Below are positions 41,649-49,755 of a stretch of DNA of 64,000 bases, in pieces. This DNA comes from Actinacidiphila acididurans. Its GTDB lineage: Bacteria; Actinomycetota; Actinomycetes; Streptomycetales; Streptomycetaceae. Location: positions 124,001 to 188,000 of the forward strand of contig NZ_JADKYB010000012.1 of the NCBI RefSeq assembly GCF_016918855.1, in the 5' to 3' direction. Position 1 is the stretch's first letter, and every line of letters starts with the position of its first letter. Below the pieces are notes generated by a model, which saw only the letters and a list, made by a program, of their open reading frames with translations, was not told the origin of the DNA and searched no databases. The translations under genes and the position numbers were made by a program.

Positions 41649-42803
41649 TCAGGCGCTCTGGAACTCCTCGGCGGCCTTGCGGACCGCGTCCCGGTCGAGC
41701 AGCACGTCGGAATCCAGTTCCTGACGGCGCGTCAGCCACACCGTGAACTCGGGGATGTCCACGGTGATACCGGAATCGGCCAGCGCCCACCCGACCAGCG
41801 ACGTGGTCAGCCGGGTCCGCACCCGCAGTTCCCTGCGGTTGCCGACGACCTCGGCGGGCAGCGTCTCGTACGCCTCGGGGTGCTGGAGCTGGCCGGACAG
41901 TTCGTAGGCGAAGGCGTGCGGCGAGGTGGGCCCGGACTGGAAGGCGTCGCCGAGGCCGGATCCCTTGAGCGCGATGGCGGACAGCTCCGTCAGGTGCCGC
42001 AGATCGAACCGCCGGTCGTCGTGGATGACCCGCAGCGAGGTCAGCAGCTCCGCCAGCGGCGCGTTGCCGCCGCGCTCACCGATGCCGCCCACGGTCGCCG
42101 AGATCCACTTGGCGCCCGCGCGGACGGCCGCGAGCGAGTTGGCTACGGCCATGCCCAGCATGTTGTGCGAGTGGATCTCGATCTCGGATCCGTCGATCTC
42201 GGCCAGCGGCGCGATCCGGTCCTGCATCTGCCACGGCGAGAGGTACGCGACGGTCTCGGCGAGCCGGAACCGGTCCGCGCCGGCCTCGAAACCGGCGGCC
42301 ACGTACGGGACGAGCCGCTCGTGCGGCGTGCGCGCCCCGTCCTCCCCGCTGAAGGTCACGTGGAAGCCGCGCTCCTTGGCCTGCGCGATCGCCGAGCGGG
42401 CCACCGTGTGCAGCAGCTTGGCGCTCGGCGAGCCGAGCTTCAGCGCCGCGTGCTGCTCGGAGGTCGGGATCGAGTACATGATGTGCCGCACGCCCAGGCG
42501 TTCGGCCGCGTCCAGCGCGCCCGCCACCTGCTGCCGGTCCCGCACGATGAGCAACGACATGCTGCGCTCGGGGCCGACCTCCTCGTGCACGGCCTCGATG
42601 AGCGGCGCGTCCTTCGTCGTCGGGCCGGAGATCATGCCGACCTCGACCAGCTCGATTCCGGTCTTCACCAGCAGATCGGCGATGACCCGGGCGTGGGCCG
42701 GGCCGAATTCGACGCCGGCCATGTGCGCGGAATCGCGCAGCGTCGCGTCGGACAGCCTCGGCGGATTGACGGGAAGGTCGCCCGAGTGCTCGTTCTGCAC
42801 CAT
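41649..42803 (-). CDS. Homocitrate synthase/isopropylmalate synthase-like DRE-TIM enzyme
   Basis: A 384-residue DRE-TIM metallolyase. LSDATLRDSAHMAGVEF gives the Arg-Asp of the active site, SGEDGARTPHE is the helix-4 motif, EIEIHSHNMLGM supplies the two metal His and GGIGERGGNAPL is the family signature. Homocitrate synthase (2-oxoglutarate plus acetyl-CoA) would suit aminoadipate supply for a LysW pathway, but DSAHMAG replaces the usual DGEQ-type segment, so another acceptor keto acid is possible. It is the first gene of the ten-gene operon, ATG behind GGGAGGA. No homoaconitase or homoisocitrate dehydrogenase is nearby. Confidence 0.85.
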   Translation of the reverse strand: MVQNEHSGDLPVNPPRLSDATLRDSAHMAGVEFGPAHARVIADLLVKTGIELVEVGMISGPTTKDAPLIEAVHEEVGPERSMSLLIVRDRQQVAGALDAAERLGVRHIMYSIPTSEQHAALKLGSPSAKLLHTVARSAIAQAKERGFHVTFSGEDGARTPHERLVPYVAAGFEAGADRFRLAETVAYLSPWQMQDRIAPLAEIDGSEIEIHSHNMLGMAVANSLAAVRAGAKWISATVGGIGERGGNAPLAELLTSLRVIHDDRRFDLRHLTELSAIALKGSGLGDAFQSGPTSPHAFAYELSGQLQHPEAYETLPAEVVGNRRELRVRTRLTTSLVGWALADSGITVDIPEFTVWLTRRQELDSDVLLDRDAVRKAAEEFQSA

Positions 42804-43178
42804 TGATTTTCCTCCCTCTGGGTTCGTCCGGCGTATTTTCCGGGACCCGGCGCGTCGGTCCGGCAGGCTCCGAAAGGCCCGGACGGGGTCCGAGCGCCGG
42901 AGTCGATGCTGGTCGATCGCGTGTGAAGAGACAACGGGGGTCATGTCAGAGAGATGTCAGCGAACTTGAGGCGGTGTGAGGAGAGGAAAGGATCGATAAC
43001 TTTCCGTTCCGCTGTGAAAACATTTCCAGGGCCCGTCGATAAGCGCCCGGAGCTCCGCTTAACCTGACGTCCGGCACGCATGCACCGTCCGCGGACCGAT
43101 TCAGGGATTTCCTTCGCGGAAGACTCGTTGAAACCGCTGAACCGCTGCACCAATGGACAGAGAGGTGCGTGAACATTG
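42804..43178. other. Divergent promoter region of the biosynthetic genes
   Basis: This 375-base spacer drives the ten-gene operon leftwards and the two acyl-CoA-dehydrogenase-like genes rightwards. Visible elements are an inverted repeat GGAAAG/CTTTCC with a nine-base centre (42985-43005), an AT-richer patch (42990-43030) and a direct repeat AACCGCTG twice in tandem (43132-43147). Direct repeats suit OmpR-type regulators such as the atypical response regulator; this is inference. No ARE-like site was seen. Confidence 0.5.
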
Positions 43179-44414
43179 ATGTCGCACGTCCTTTCCGGCG
43201 CCGTTCGCGACGACGGACTCACCGAAGACCACGGACCCACGGACGTCACGCCCGGCGCGGCGTCCGCGTCCGCACCCGGGCCCGAGGTCTGGGGCCACCG
43301 GATCGGCAGCGGCCTGGTACGGCCGACCGTGGCCGGGCGCGACCGCGCAGGCCGCTGGGACCCCGCCCTCTTCGCCGCGCTGGCCGGGGCCGGCGGCGAG
43401 GGAGCGCCGGGCGCCGGCCTGGCCGGGCTGCTGGTGCCGCGGGACCTGGGCGGCGGCGGGCTGAGCGCGGCCCAGGCCGCCGCCGTGCTGGAGGGCCTCG
43501 GCGAGGGCGCCCGTGACCCGGGCCTCGCGCTGGCCGTCGGCGCCCACGCGGTGCTCGCCACCGTGCCGTTGCGCGCCTTCGGCACGCCCTGGCAGCGCGA
43601 GCACTACCTGCCGGCGATGGCCGACGGCACCTGGACCGGCGCGGTCTCGCTGCGCCAGACCCAGGGCGGCGCACGGCCCCTCACCGTCACCGCCGCGCCG
43701 GCCGGCGCGGGCGGCTGGACCCTCGACGGCACTGTGGATCTGGTCCCCGGGGCGCCGGTCGCCCACCACCTGCTGATCCTCGCCCGGCACGAGGACGGTC
43801 ACGGCGTCTCGGCCTTCGTCGTCGACGCCGGCACCCCCGGTCTGCGGATCGTGCCGGGCGGACCGGCCGCGATGCCCACCAGCTCGTGGGGCACTGCGGT
43901 GCTGGACTCCTGCGCCGTCCCCGACAATGCGGTGGTCGGCACCCCGGGCGCCGCCGGCCGCGAGACCGGGCCGCTGCTCGCCGCCCTCGACTGGGTGTTC
44001 ACCACCGCCCCCTGGGTGGGCGTCATGCGCGCGCTGACCCGGGACTGCGCCGAGCACATCCGCCGGACCGAGCTGTTCGGCCGGCCGCTGGCCCACTCCC
44101 AGTCCGCCCGTCAGACCCTCGCCGACCTGGCGATCCGCAGCGAGCTCAGCTCCGGACTGGTACGGGGTGCCGCGAGCCGGTTCGACCTGGCGGGCCGCTC
44201 CTCGCTCGCCGACGCGGCCGCCGTACGGCTGTTCGCCGCGCAGGCGCTGCGGACCGTCCTCGACGGCGCGTCCCGGCTGGCCGGCGTCGACGACCTGGGG
44301 GACGACCGCCTGATCGAACGCGCGCACCGCGACGCCCTGTTCTTCTCGGCGGTCGGCGGCGGCGCCGAGGTGCTGCGCCCGGTCGTCGCGGCGTCACTGC
44401 TGGAACTCGGCTGA
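43179..44414 (+). CDS. Acyl-CoA dehydrogenase-like flavoprotein 1
   Basis: A 411-residue protein with the three-part acyl-CoA dehydrogenase fold: helical N-domain, beta domain with the flavin segment (GAVSLRQTQGGARPLT) and helical C-domain with FGRPLAHSQSARQTLADL. The C-terminal segment that normally holds the catalytic Glu (YEGT-type) reads AVGGGAEVL, with Gly at the expected position, so classical alpha-beta desaturation is doubtful; an oxidase, hydroxylase or partner-subunit role is possible. ATG 43179; an in-frame TTG precedes it. The second homologue follows after 19 bases. Confidence 0.82.
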   Translation: MSHVLSGAVRDDGLTEDHGPTDVTPGAASASAPGPEVWGHRIGSGLVRPTVAGRDRAGRWDPALFAALAGAGGEGAPGAGLAGLLVPRDLGGGGLSAAQAAAVLEGLGEGARDPGLALAVGAHAVLATVPLRAFGTPWQREHYLPAMADGTWTGAVSLRQTQGGARPLTVTAAPAGAGGWTLDGTVDLVPGAPVAHHLLILARHEDGHGVSAFVVDAGTPGLRIVPGGPAAMPTSSWGTAVLDSCAVPDNAVVGTPGAAGRETGPLLAALDWVFTTAPWVGVMRALTRDCAEHIRRTELFGRPLAHSQSARQTLADLAIRSELSSGLVRGAASRFDLAGRSSLADAAAVRLFAAQALRTVLDGASRLAGVDDLGDDRLIERAHRDALFFSAVGGGAEVLRPVVAASLLELG

Positions 44415-44433
44415 GGGAAAGGACACCACCGGC

Positions 44434-45765
44434 ATGGACGCCATGGACGCAATCAACGGCACCGATCGCACCAACGGAATCACCGGAATCACGGGAATCG
44501 AAGACGTCAACGGAATCGGTGGAACCGACGGCGCCCGCGCATTTCCCGGGAACGGGGCTGCGCCCGCGGCGATCTCCTTCCCCGGGGTGGCGGCCCGCGC
44601 GGCCGAGGCCGACAGCACCGGCCGGGTCCCGGCCGAGAGCTGGAAGGAGGTGGCCGACAGCGGATACCTGCGGCTGTTCCACCCGCCGGAGCTGGGCGGG
44701 ACGGGCGCCGACGCGGACACGCAGAGCGCGGCCCTGGAGGCGCTGGCCCGGGCCTGCCCGAGCACGTACTGGTCGATGAGCGTGTCCGGCCTGCTGTGCG
44801 GCAAGGTCATCGGGATGTACGGCGACCCGGTGGAACACCGGCGGCTGCTGGACCCCCTGCTGGCGGGGGAGATCTCGGCGGCCTTCTCGATCGTGGAACG
44901 GACGGCCGGCAGCGACGCGAGCACGTACCGTACGTCCGTCCGCCGCGCCCCGGGGCCGAACGGCGGCTTCCTGATCCGCGGCGAGAAGTCCCGTATCACC
45001 AACGCCCCGACCGCCGACCTGGCCATCGTGCTGGCCCGCCGGGAGAAGGACGCCGGCGACGACGGCCCGGACTGGTGCCTGGCCTTCGTGGACCTGCACC
45101 AGCCCCGGGTCAGCCGCTACGACATCCCCCACATGGGGCTGCGCGGCATGCCCTGGGGCGGCATGATCTTCAACGACGCGCACGTCGCCGAGGCCGACGT
45201 CATACCGGTGCCGTTCGAGGCGCTCGCCGAAGGCATGTCCTGGGGCTGGCTCAAGACCTCCTTCGCCGCTGTCGCCATCGCCGAATCGGCGCTCCAGGCA
45301 TCGGTGCGGCACGCCAAGCAGCGCGAGTCCTTCGGCCGCCCGCTGGCGCACATGGAGGGCGTGCAGGCCCAACTCGCCGATTCCCGGGCGCAGATCGACG
45401 CCACCCGGCTGCTGGCCCGCCGGGCCGTCGTGGAGCGGGTGGCGGGGCGTCCGGCACGGGACCTGCTCGCGCTGCTCAAGGTGTACGCGACCGAGATGGC
45501 CGTGGAGGTGGCGACCCGGGCCGTGCAGATCCACGGCGCGTACGGGGTGACGTCGGGCCATGAGGTCGAACGCCTCTACCGGGACGCGGAGATGAACGTC
45601 ATCGGCAGCTTCACCACCAACCGCCTGCGCGAACAGGTCGCGGAGAACCTCGGCGCCGGCGCCCCCGTCTACGCCCCCTTCGACTGGCTCGCCCCGGCCG
45701 GCCTGACCGCTCTCCCACCCGGCCTCGACGGCTTCCCCCGCCCGGTGGAGCCCGTGCACGACTGA
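44434..45765 (+). CDS. Acyl-CoA dehydrogenase-like flavoprotein 2
   Basis: A 443-residue homologue with an unusual N-terminus: about 40 residues of Asn-Gly-Ile and Thr-Gly-Ile repeats coded with GGA, ATC and GAA codons unlike the rest. The dehydrogenase fold follows, with FSIVERTAGSDAST in the beta domain and SFGRPLAHMEGVQAQLADS and HGAYGVTSGHEVERLYRDA in the C-domain. The catalytic Glu segment is replaced by IGSFTTNR. The pair may form a heteromeric flavoenzyme acting on the CoA ester from the ligase across the promoter. It ends before a strong terminator. Confidence 0.85.
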   Translation: MDAMDAINGTDRTNGITGITGIEDVNGIGGTDGARAFPGNGAAPAAISFPGVAARAAEADSTGRVPAESWKEVADSGYLRLFHPPELGGTGADADTQSAALEALARACPSTYWSMSVSGLLCGKVIGMYGDPVEHRRLLDPLLAGEISAAFSIVERTAGSDASTYRTSVRRAPGPNGGFLIRGEKSRITNAPTADLAIVLARREKDAGDDGPDWCLAFVDLHQPRVSRYDIPHMGLRGMPWGGMIFNDAHVAEADVIPVPFEALAEGMSWGWLKTSFAAVAIAESALQASVRHAKQRESFGRPLAHMEGVQAQLADSRAQIDATRLLARRAVVERVAGRPARDLLALLKVYATEMAVEVATRAVQIHGAYGVTSGHEVERLYRDAEMNVIGSFTTNRLREQVAENLGAGAPVYAPFDWLAPAGLTALPPGLDGFPRPVEPVHD

Positions 45766-45822
45766 CCCGGGGCGCCCGTAAGCAGCTTCAACAGGCGCGC
45801 AGTCGGGGCCGACGGGCCGACG

Positions 45823-45855
45823 CGCCGGGGACGGCCCTTTGCGGCGTCCCCGGCG
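45823..45855. terminator. Perfect 11-bp hairpin terminator
   Basis: CGCCGGGGACG and CGTCCCCGGCG pair exactly around an 11-base loop, followed by a short GGCGTCCC direct repeat. It lies between the convergent dehydrogenase-like gene and the ABC permease gene and marks the right end of the biosynthetic region. Confidence 0.82.
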
Positions 45856-45906
45856 TCCCGGCGTCCCGGCCTCTCCGGTGGCGGTGGCACGGGGCCGCCC
45901 CCGGAT

Positions 45907-47490
45907 TCAGCCGGTGGTGAGGTCGCGCCGGGTGGTGGCCGCGACGCCGAGCACGGCGGCGGCAGCGGCGAGGGCCAGGAGGACCAGGAGCGGCCACAGG
46001 TCCGGGTGGGCCGCGGCGGCGTCGGGGACGTGCTGGAAGACGCCGAGGTCGCGGACGCGCGCCGGGACGCCGAGCAGGGGGCCGAGCAGCGCCAGGACCC
46101 CGCTGCCGATGAGGGGGATCCAGGCCAGCCAGGTCAGCCGCGGCCGAAGCCCCGCGAGGAGGGCGGTCCAGCCCGCGAGTGCCGTCGCGGCCGGCCACTG
46201 TCCGACGGCGTAGCCGAAGGCCCGTACGGCCACGTGCGGTCCGTCGATGGCCGTGGGGGCGACCAGGGCCGTGAGGGCGCCGGTCGCGACGAGGACGACC
46301 GCGCTGCCGAGGGCGGTCACCACCACTTGCCAGGCCAGGGGCGCCCAGCGGCGCGTTCCGGCGGCGAGCACCTGAGCGGTCAGGCCGGCGGTCTCCTCCT
46401 GTGTGTTCCTGAGGACGCACAGGACGGCGAAGGTCGAGACGGTGAGGCCGATGACCGTCCCGGAGGTGGCGAAGTACGCCGCGGTCGGATCGCCGGTGCC
46501 GAGCTGTGACGCCAGGAAACCGCCGAGGTCACCGTCCCGGCTCTGCTGGACGACCGCCGAGCCCATGGCCGCGAACATGGTGCCGACGCAGGCCACGGCG
46601 ACGGTCCAGACGATCACCGAGCGCCGGGCGAGCCGTTCGGCCAGACCGAAACCCGATCTGATGATCAGACGCGTGTCGCGCCGGTCGCGTCGGCGGACCA
46701 GCCCGGCGCCGTACTCGCGCCGGCCCGACAGCGCGACGGCCAGTCCGGCCAGTGCCAGGGCCACCGCGCCGTACACCGCCAGGACCCACCAGCGGTTCTC
46801 GGCGAACGGCCGCACCGTCGCGCGCAGGCCCAGCGGCGTCAGCCAGTTCAGCCGCCCGGCCCCCCGGGTGTCGGCGACGGCCCGGATCGCGAACGCGACC
46901 CCGACCGTGGTGAACCCCAGCACCCGCGCGCCCGCCGCGCTGGGCGCCACCTGCGCGAGGGCCACGGCGAGCACGGCGACCACCAGGAAGGTCAGGCCGA
47001 CGACGGCGCCGAAGGCCACCGCCCCGGACCAGGTGACGCCGTCGGTGTGCCCGGTCCACACACCGACGGCGGCCGTGCAGCCGAGCGTCCAGAGCGCCGC
47101 CGTCAGCACCAGCACCGCGAGGGCGCCGCGCAGCGGCGCCGCGCCGCCGAGCCCGCAGGACCGCAGGAGTTCGAGCATGCCGTCGTCCTCCTCCGCGCGG
47201 GTCACGGCGATCGCGACGAGGACGGCGGCGACGGCGGCCAGGACCGTGACGATGGCGCCGATCTCCCAGGTGAACATCGAGGCAGGGGTGCCCGGGCCGG
47301 TCAGGCGGCCGTACAGGAAGGTGCTCGCGGGATTGTGCCGGGCCAGTTCGACGGCGGTGCGGCGCTGCTCGGCCGTCCGGTACGTCGTCTGATAGCCGGA
47401 GACCGTGGCGCCGCTCAGCGCGATCACGAGCACCGTCCAGGCACCGATGAGCACGCGGTACCTGCGCAGGAGCAGGCGCGTCAGGTTCAT
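45907..47490 (-). CDS. ABC-2-type exporter permease
   Basis: A 527-residue membrane protein with about 12 helices in two half-repeats, each with a large loop. The start MNLTRLLLRRYR and the RAEEDDGMLELLRS loop resemble actinomycete exporter permeases such as tetronasin-type TnrB3. It forms a transporter with the ATPase whose stop overlaps its start (ATGA). The substrate is probably a hydrophobic drug or metabolite. Whether it serves the neighbouring cluster is uncertain because a terminator separates them. Confidence 0.87.
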   Translation of the reverse strand: MNLTRLLLRRYRVLIGAWTVLVIALSGATVSGYQTTYRTAEQRRTAVELARHNPASTFLYGRLTGPGTPASMFTWEIGAIVTVLAAVAAVLVAIAVTRAEEDDGMLELLRSCGLGGAAPLRGALAVLVLTAALWTLGCTAAVGVWTGHTDGVTWSGAVAFGAVVGLTFLVVAVLAVALAQVAPSAAGARVLGFTTVGVAFAIRAVADTRGAGRLNWLTPLGLRATVRPFAENRWWVLAVYGAVALALAGLAVALSGRREYGAGLVRRRDRRDTRLIIRSGFGLAERLARRSVIVWTVAVACVGTMFAAMGSAVVQQSRDGDLGGFLASQLGTGDPTAAYFATSGTVIGLTVSTFAVLCVLRNTQEETAGLTAQVLAAGTRRWAPLAWQVVVTALGSAVVLVATGALTALVAPTAIDGPHVAVRAFGYAVGQWPAATALAGWTALLAGLRPRLTWLAWIPLIGSGVLALLGPLLGVPARVRDLGVFQHVPDAAAAHPDLWPLLVLLALAAAAAVLGVAATTRRDLTTG

Positions 47491-48392
47491 CGGGCCGCGA
47501 CCTGGTAGTGGCGCAGAAACAGGTCCTCGAGCTTCGCCGGCGTGCACGTGATGTCCCGCGCGTCCACCTCGGCCAGCAGGCCCAGGACGGCCGGGATCCG
47601 CTCGCGGGGCACGCTCAGCCGCAGGTCCGGGCCGACCGGGCCGGGGCCGGCCAGGCCCAGCGGGCGCAGCCGGTCCGCGACGACCGCGGCCTGCTCCTGC
47701 GAGAGCCTGGCGGTGACCGCGGACGCGGCGAGGTGCCGCATGTCGGCCAGCCGCCCCGACTCCACGAGCCGGCCGTCCTTGATGATGGTCACCGACTCGC
47801 ACAACTCCTCGACCTCGGCGAGGATGTGACTCGACAGCAGGACGGTGCGCCCCGCGGCGGCGGCTTCCCGCACGCAGCTCTGGAAGAGCTCCTCCATCAG
47901 CGGGTCGAGCCCGGACGTCGGCTCGTCGAGCACCAGCAGGTCGGTACGGGCGGCGAACGCGGCGACGAGGACCACCTTCTGCCGGTTGCCCTTGGAGTAC
48001 GTGCGCACCAGCTTGCGCGGATCCAGGGCGAAGGCGTCGGCGAGCCGTCGTTCGGCCGCCTGGTCACGGGTGCCGCGCAGCCCGGCCAGCGCGTCCAGCA
48101 CCTCCTGGCCGGTGAGGTTCGGCCACAGGCCGACCTCGCCCGGCACGTAGGAGATCCGCCGGGTGACCTCGGCGGCGTGCTCCGCCGGATCGAGGCCGAA
48201 GACCCGGACCCGGCCGGCGGTGGCCCGGTAGAGCCCCAGCAGCACCCTGACGGTCGTCGACTTGCCGGCTCCGTTGGAGCCGAGGAACCCGTGCACCTCA
48301 CCGGTGCGCACGGAAAGGTCGAGACCGTCGACGGCGGCTAATCCGCCGAATCTCTTGACGAGCCCCTCGACCTCGATGGCCTGGTCAGCCAT
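47487..48392 (-). CDS. ABC exporter ATP-binding protein (DrrA-like)
   Basis: A 301-residue ATPase: Walker A GSNGAGKST, signature region TYSKGNRQKV, Walker B LLVLDEPTSGLDP, H-loop LSSHILAEVEEL, and a C-terminal domain as in DrrA-type drug exporters. The signature SKGNRQK differs from LSGGQ but is common in this branch. Codon 18 (48341-48339) is TTA, preceded by a rare AGA, hinting at developmental control and possible recent acquisition. ATG with GAGGAG upstream. Confidence 0.9.
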   Translation of the reverse strand: MADQAIEVEGLVKRFGGLAAVDGLDLSVRTGEVHGFLGSNGAGKSTTVRVLLGLYRATAGRVRVFGLDPAEHAAEVTRRISYVPGEVGLWPNLTGQEVLDALAGLRGTRDQAAERRLADAFALDPRKLVRTYSKGNRQKVVLVAAFAARTDLLVLDEPTSGLDPLMEELFQSCVREAAAAGRTVLLSSHILAEVEELCESVTIIKDGRLVESGRLADMRHLAASAVTARLSQEQAAVVADRLRPLGLAGPGPVGPDLRLSVPRERIPAVLGLLAEVDARDITCTPAKLEDLFLRHYQVAAR

Positions 48393-48441
48393 GGAGCACT
48401 CCTCGCGGTTGAAAGCCGTTGGCGCCGTTGGTGCCGGTAAC

Positions 48442-48459
48442 GCCCGTGCGCGCACGGGC
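48442..48459. terminator. Perfect 18-bp palindrome after lacI
   Basis: GCCCGTGCG/CGCACGGGC is an exact palindrome. It lies in the 183-base gap downstream of the lacI-type gene and upstream of the exporter ATPase gene, so it may end the former's transcript; without a loop it could also be a protein-binding site. Confidence 0.5.
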
Positions 48460-48575
48460 ACTTCCCGCGGGTACGCGTGGACCCGGGCCAGTGTCGGGCC
48501 TGCGGACCACCCGCGCCCAGGGGCCGGCCGGCGGTTCCCCAGGGCCGATCGGCCCCGCACGGCTGCCGCCGGCGC

Positions 48576-49595
48576 TCAGCTGCCCGCGGTGCTCTCCCGG
48601 ATCTCCAGGCGGTGGGGCGCCCACAGCTCGACCGGCGGCTGCTGGGGGCCGTCGCCGAGGCGGCCGGTGATGCGCTGCACCGCGAGCCGGGCGATGGCGG
48701 CCTTGTCGGGGGAGATCGTCGTGAGGGTGGGGGTGTTGTAGCGGCCCGCCTCGATGTCGTCGAAGCCGACGACGGCCACGTCCTCGGGAATGCGCAGCCC
48801 GCGGGTGAGCAGGGTGCGGATGGCGCCGAGGGCCAGCAGGTCGTTGTAGCAGAAGACGGCGTCCGGCGGGCCGTCCGGGCGGTCCAGCAGGGCGGCCATG
48901 GCGGCGGCGCCGTCCGAGCGGTGGAACCGGGGCGTGGCCACCACCAGCGACTCGTCGACGGCCAGGCCGCGGGCGGCGTGCGCGTCCCGGTAGCCGCGGG
49001 TGCGCAACTGGGCGGTCTCCCCGGTGTCGTACGGCTGGTCGCCGACCGCCGCGATACGGGTCCTGCCGAGGTCGAGCAGGTGCTCGGTGGCGGTGTACGC
49101 GGCGGCCACGTTGTCGATGGCCACGTGGTCGTACGGGCTCTCGGCGATCCGCTCGCCGAGCAGCACCAGCGGGTCGGAGCCGTCGCGCCGGGCGAGGTCG
49201 GCCTGGGACAGCGACAGCGGGCTGAGGATCACGCCGTCGAAGAGGGCGGCGCTGGCGCCGCGCATGATCAGCTCCCGCTCCCGGTCCGGCTCGCCGTCGG
49301 TCTGGTCGATGACGACGGTGTAGCCGTAGGTGCGGGCCTCGGCGATCACGGCCCTGGCCAGTTCGGAGAAGTACGGCACGTCCAGTTCGGGGACGACCAG
49401 GGCCAGCAGCCCGGTCCGGCCGCGCTTGAGGTTGCGGGCCAGCAGGTTGGGACGGTAGCCGAGTTCGGCGACCGCCTTCTCCACCCGGCGCCGGGTCTCC
49501 TCGGAGACCTGTGCGTATCCGTTGACGACGTTGGACACCGTACGGATCGAGACACCGGCGCGTTCGGCGACATCACGCAGTCGTGCGGTGGCCAT
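48576..49595 (-). CDS. LacI-family transcriptional regulator
   Basis: A 339-residue repressor: N-terminal helix-turn-helix and hinge (RLRDVAERAGVSIRTVSNVV), then a periplasmic-binding-like sensor domain (60-330). The Leu-Ala pair in LARNLKRG is the hinge helix that inserts at the central CG of the operator. It should bind the TTGCAACG-type palindromes found before its own gene and before the sugar-binding-protein gene, and so control the carbohydrate operon. ATG 49595. Confidence 0.92.
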   Translation of the reverse strand: MATARLRDVAERAGVSIRTVSNVVNGYAQVSEETRRRVEKAVAELGYRPNLLARNLKRGRTGLLALVVPELDVPYFSELARAVIAEARTYGYTVVIDQTDGEPDRERELIMRGASAALFDGVILSPLSLSQADLARRDGSDPLVLLGERIAESPYDHVAIDNVAAAYTATEHLLDLGRTRIAAVGDQPYDTGETAQLRTRGYRDAHAARGLAVDESLVVATPRFHRSDGAAAMAALLDRPDGPPDAVFCYNDLLALGAIRTLLTRGLRIPEDVAVVGFDDIEAGRYNTPTLTTISPDKAAIARLAVQRITGRLGDGPQQPPVELWAPHRLEIRESTAGS

Positions 49596-49642
49596 CGCGG
49601 TCCTTTCGGGCGAGGCTTCGGTGAGGTGATGACTGGAGCTTA

Positions 49643-49656
49643 TTGCAACGATGCAG
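49643..49656. promoter_or_regulatory. LacI-type operator upstream of lacI
   Basis: TTGCAACGATGCAG is an imperfect copy of the palindrome found twice at 55293-55337, with the central CG kept and one arm changed. It lies 48 bases before the lacI start, fitting autoregulation. Confidence 0.72.
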
Positions 49657-49755
49657 GTTCCCGGGCCGGGTCGATCCGGCGGGCGGATCGGCTCAGTTGG
49701 CTCGGCCCGGTGCGGCGGCGCCGCGGCCCGCTCCCCGGCCCGCGGCGCCGCCCCC

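Noticed and set aside
23277..45765. NRPS or PKS cluster
   Set aside because: No carrier-protein Ser motif, condensation or ketosynthase domain was found; the only adenylating enzyme is a stand-alone CoA-ligase type.
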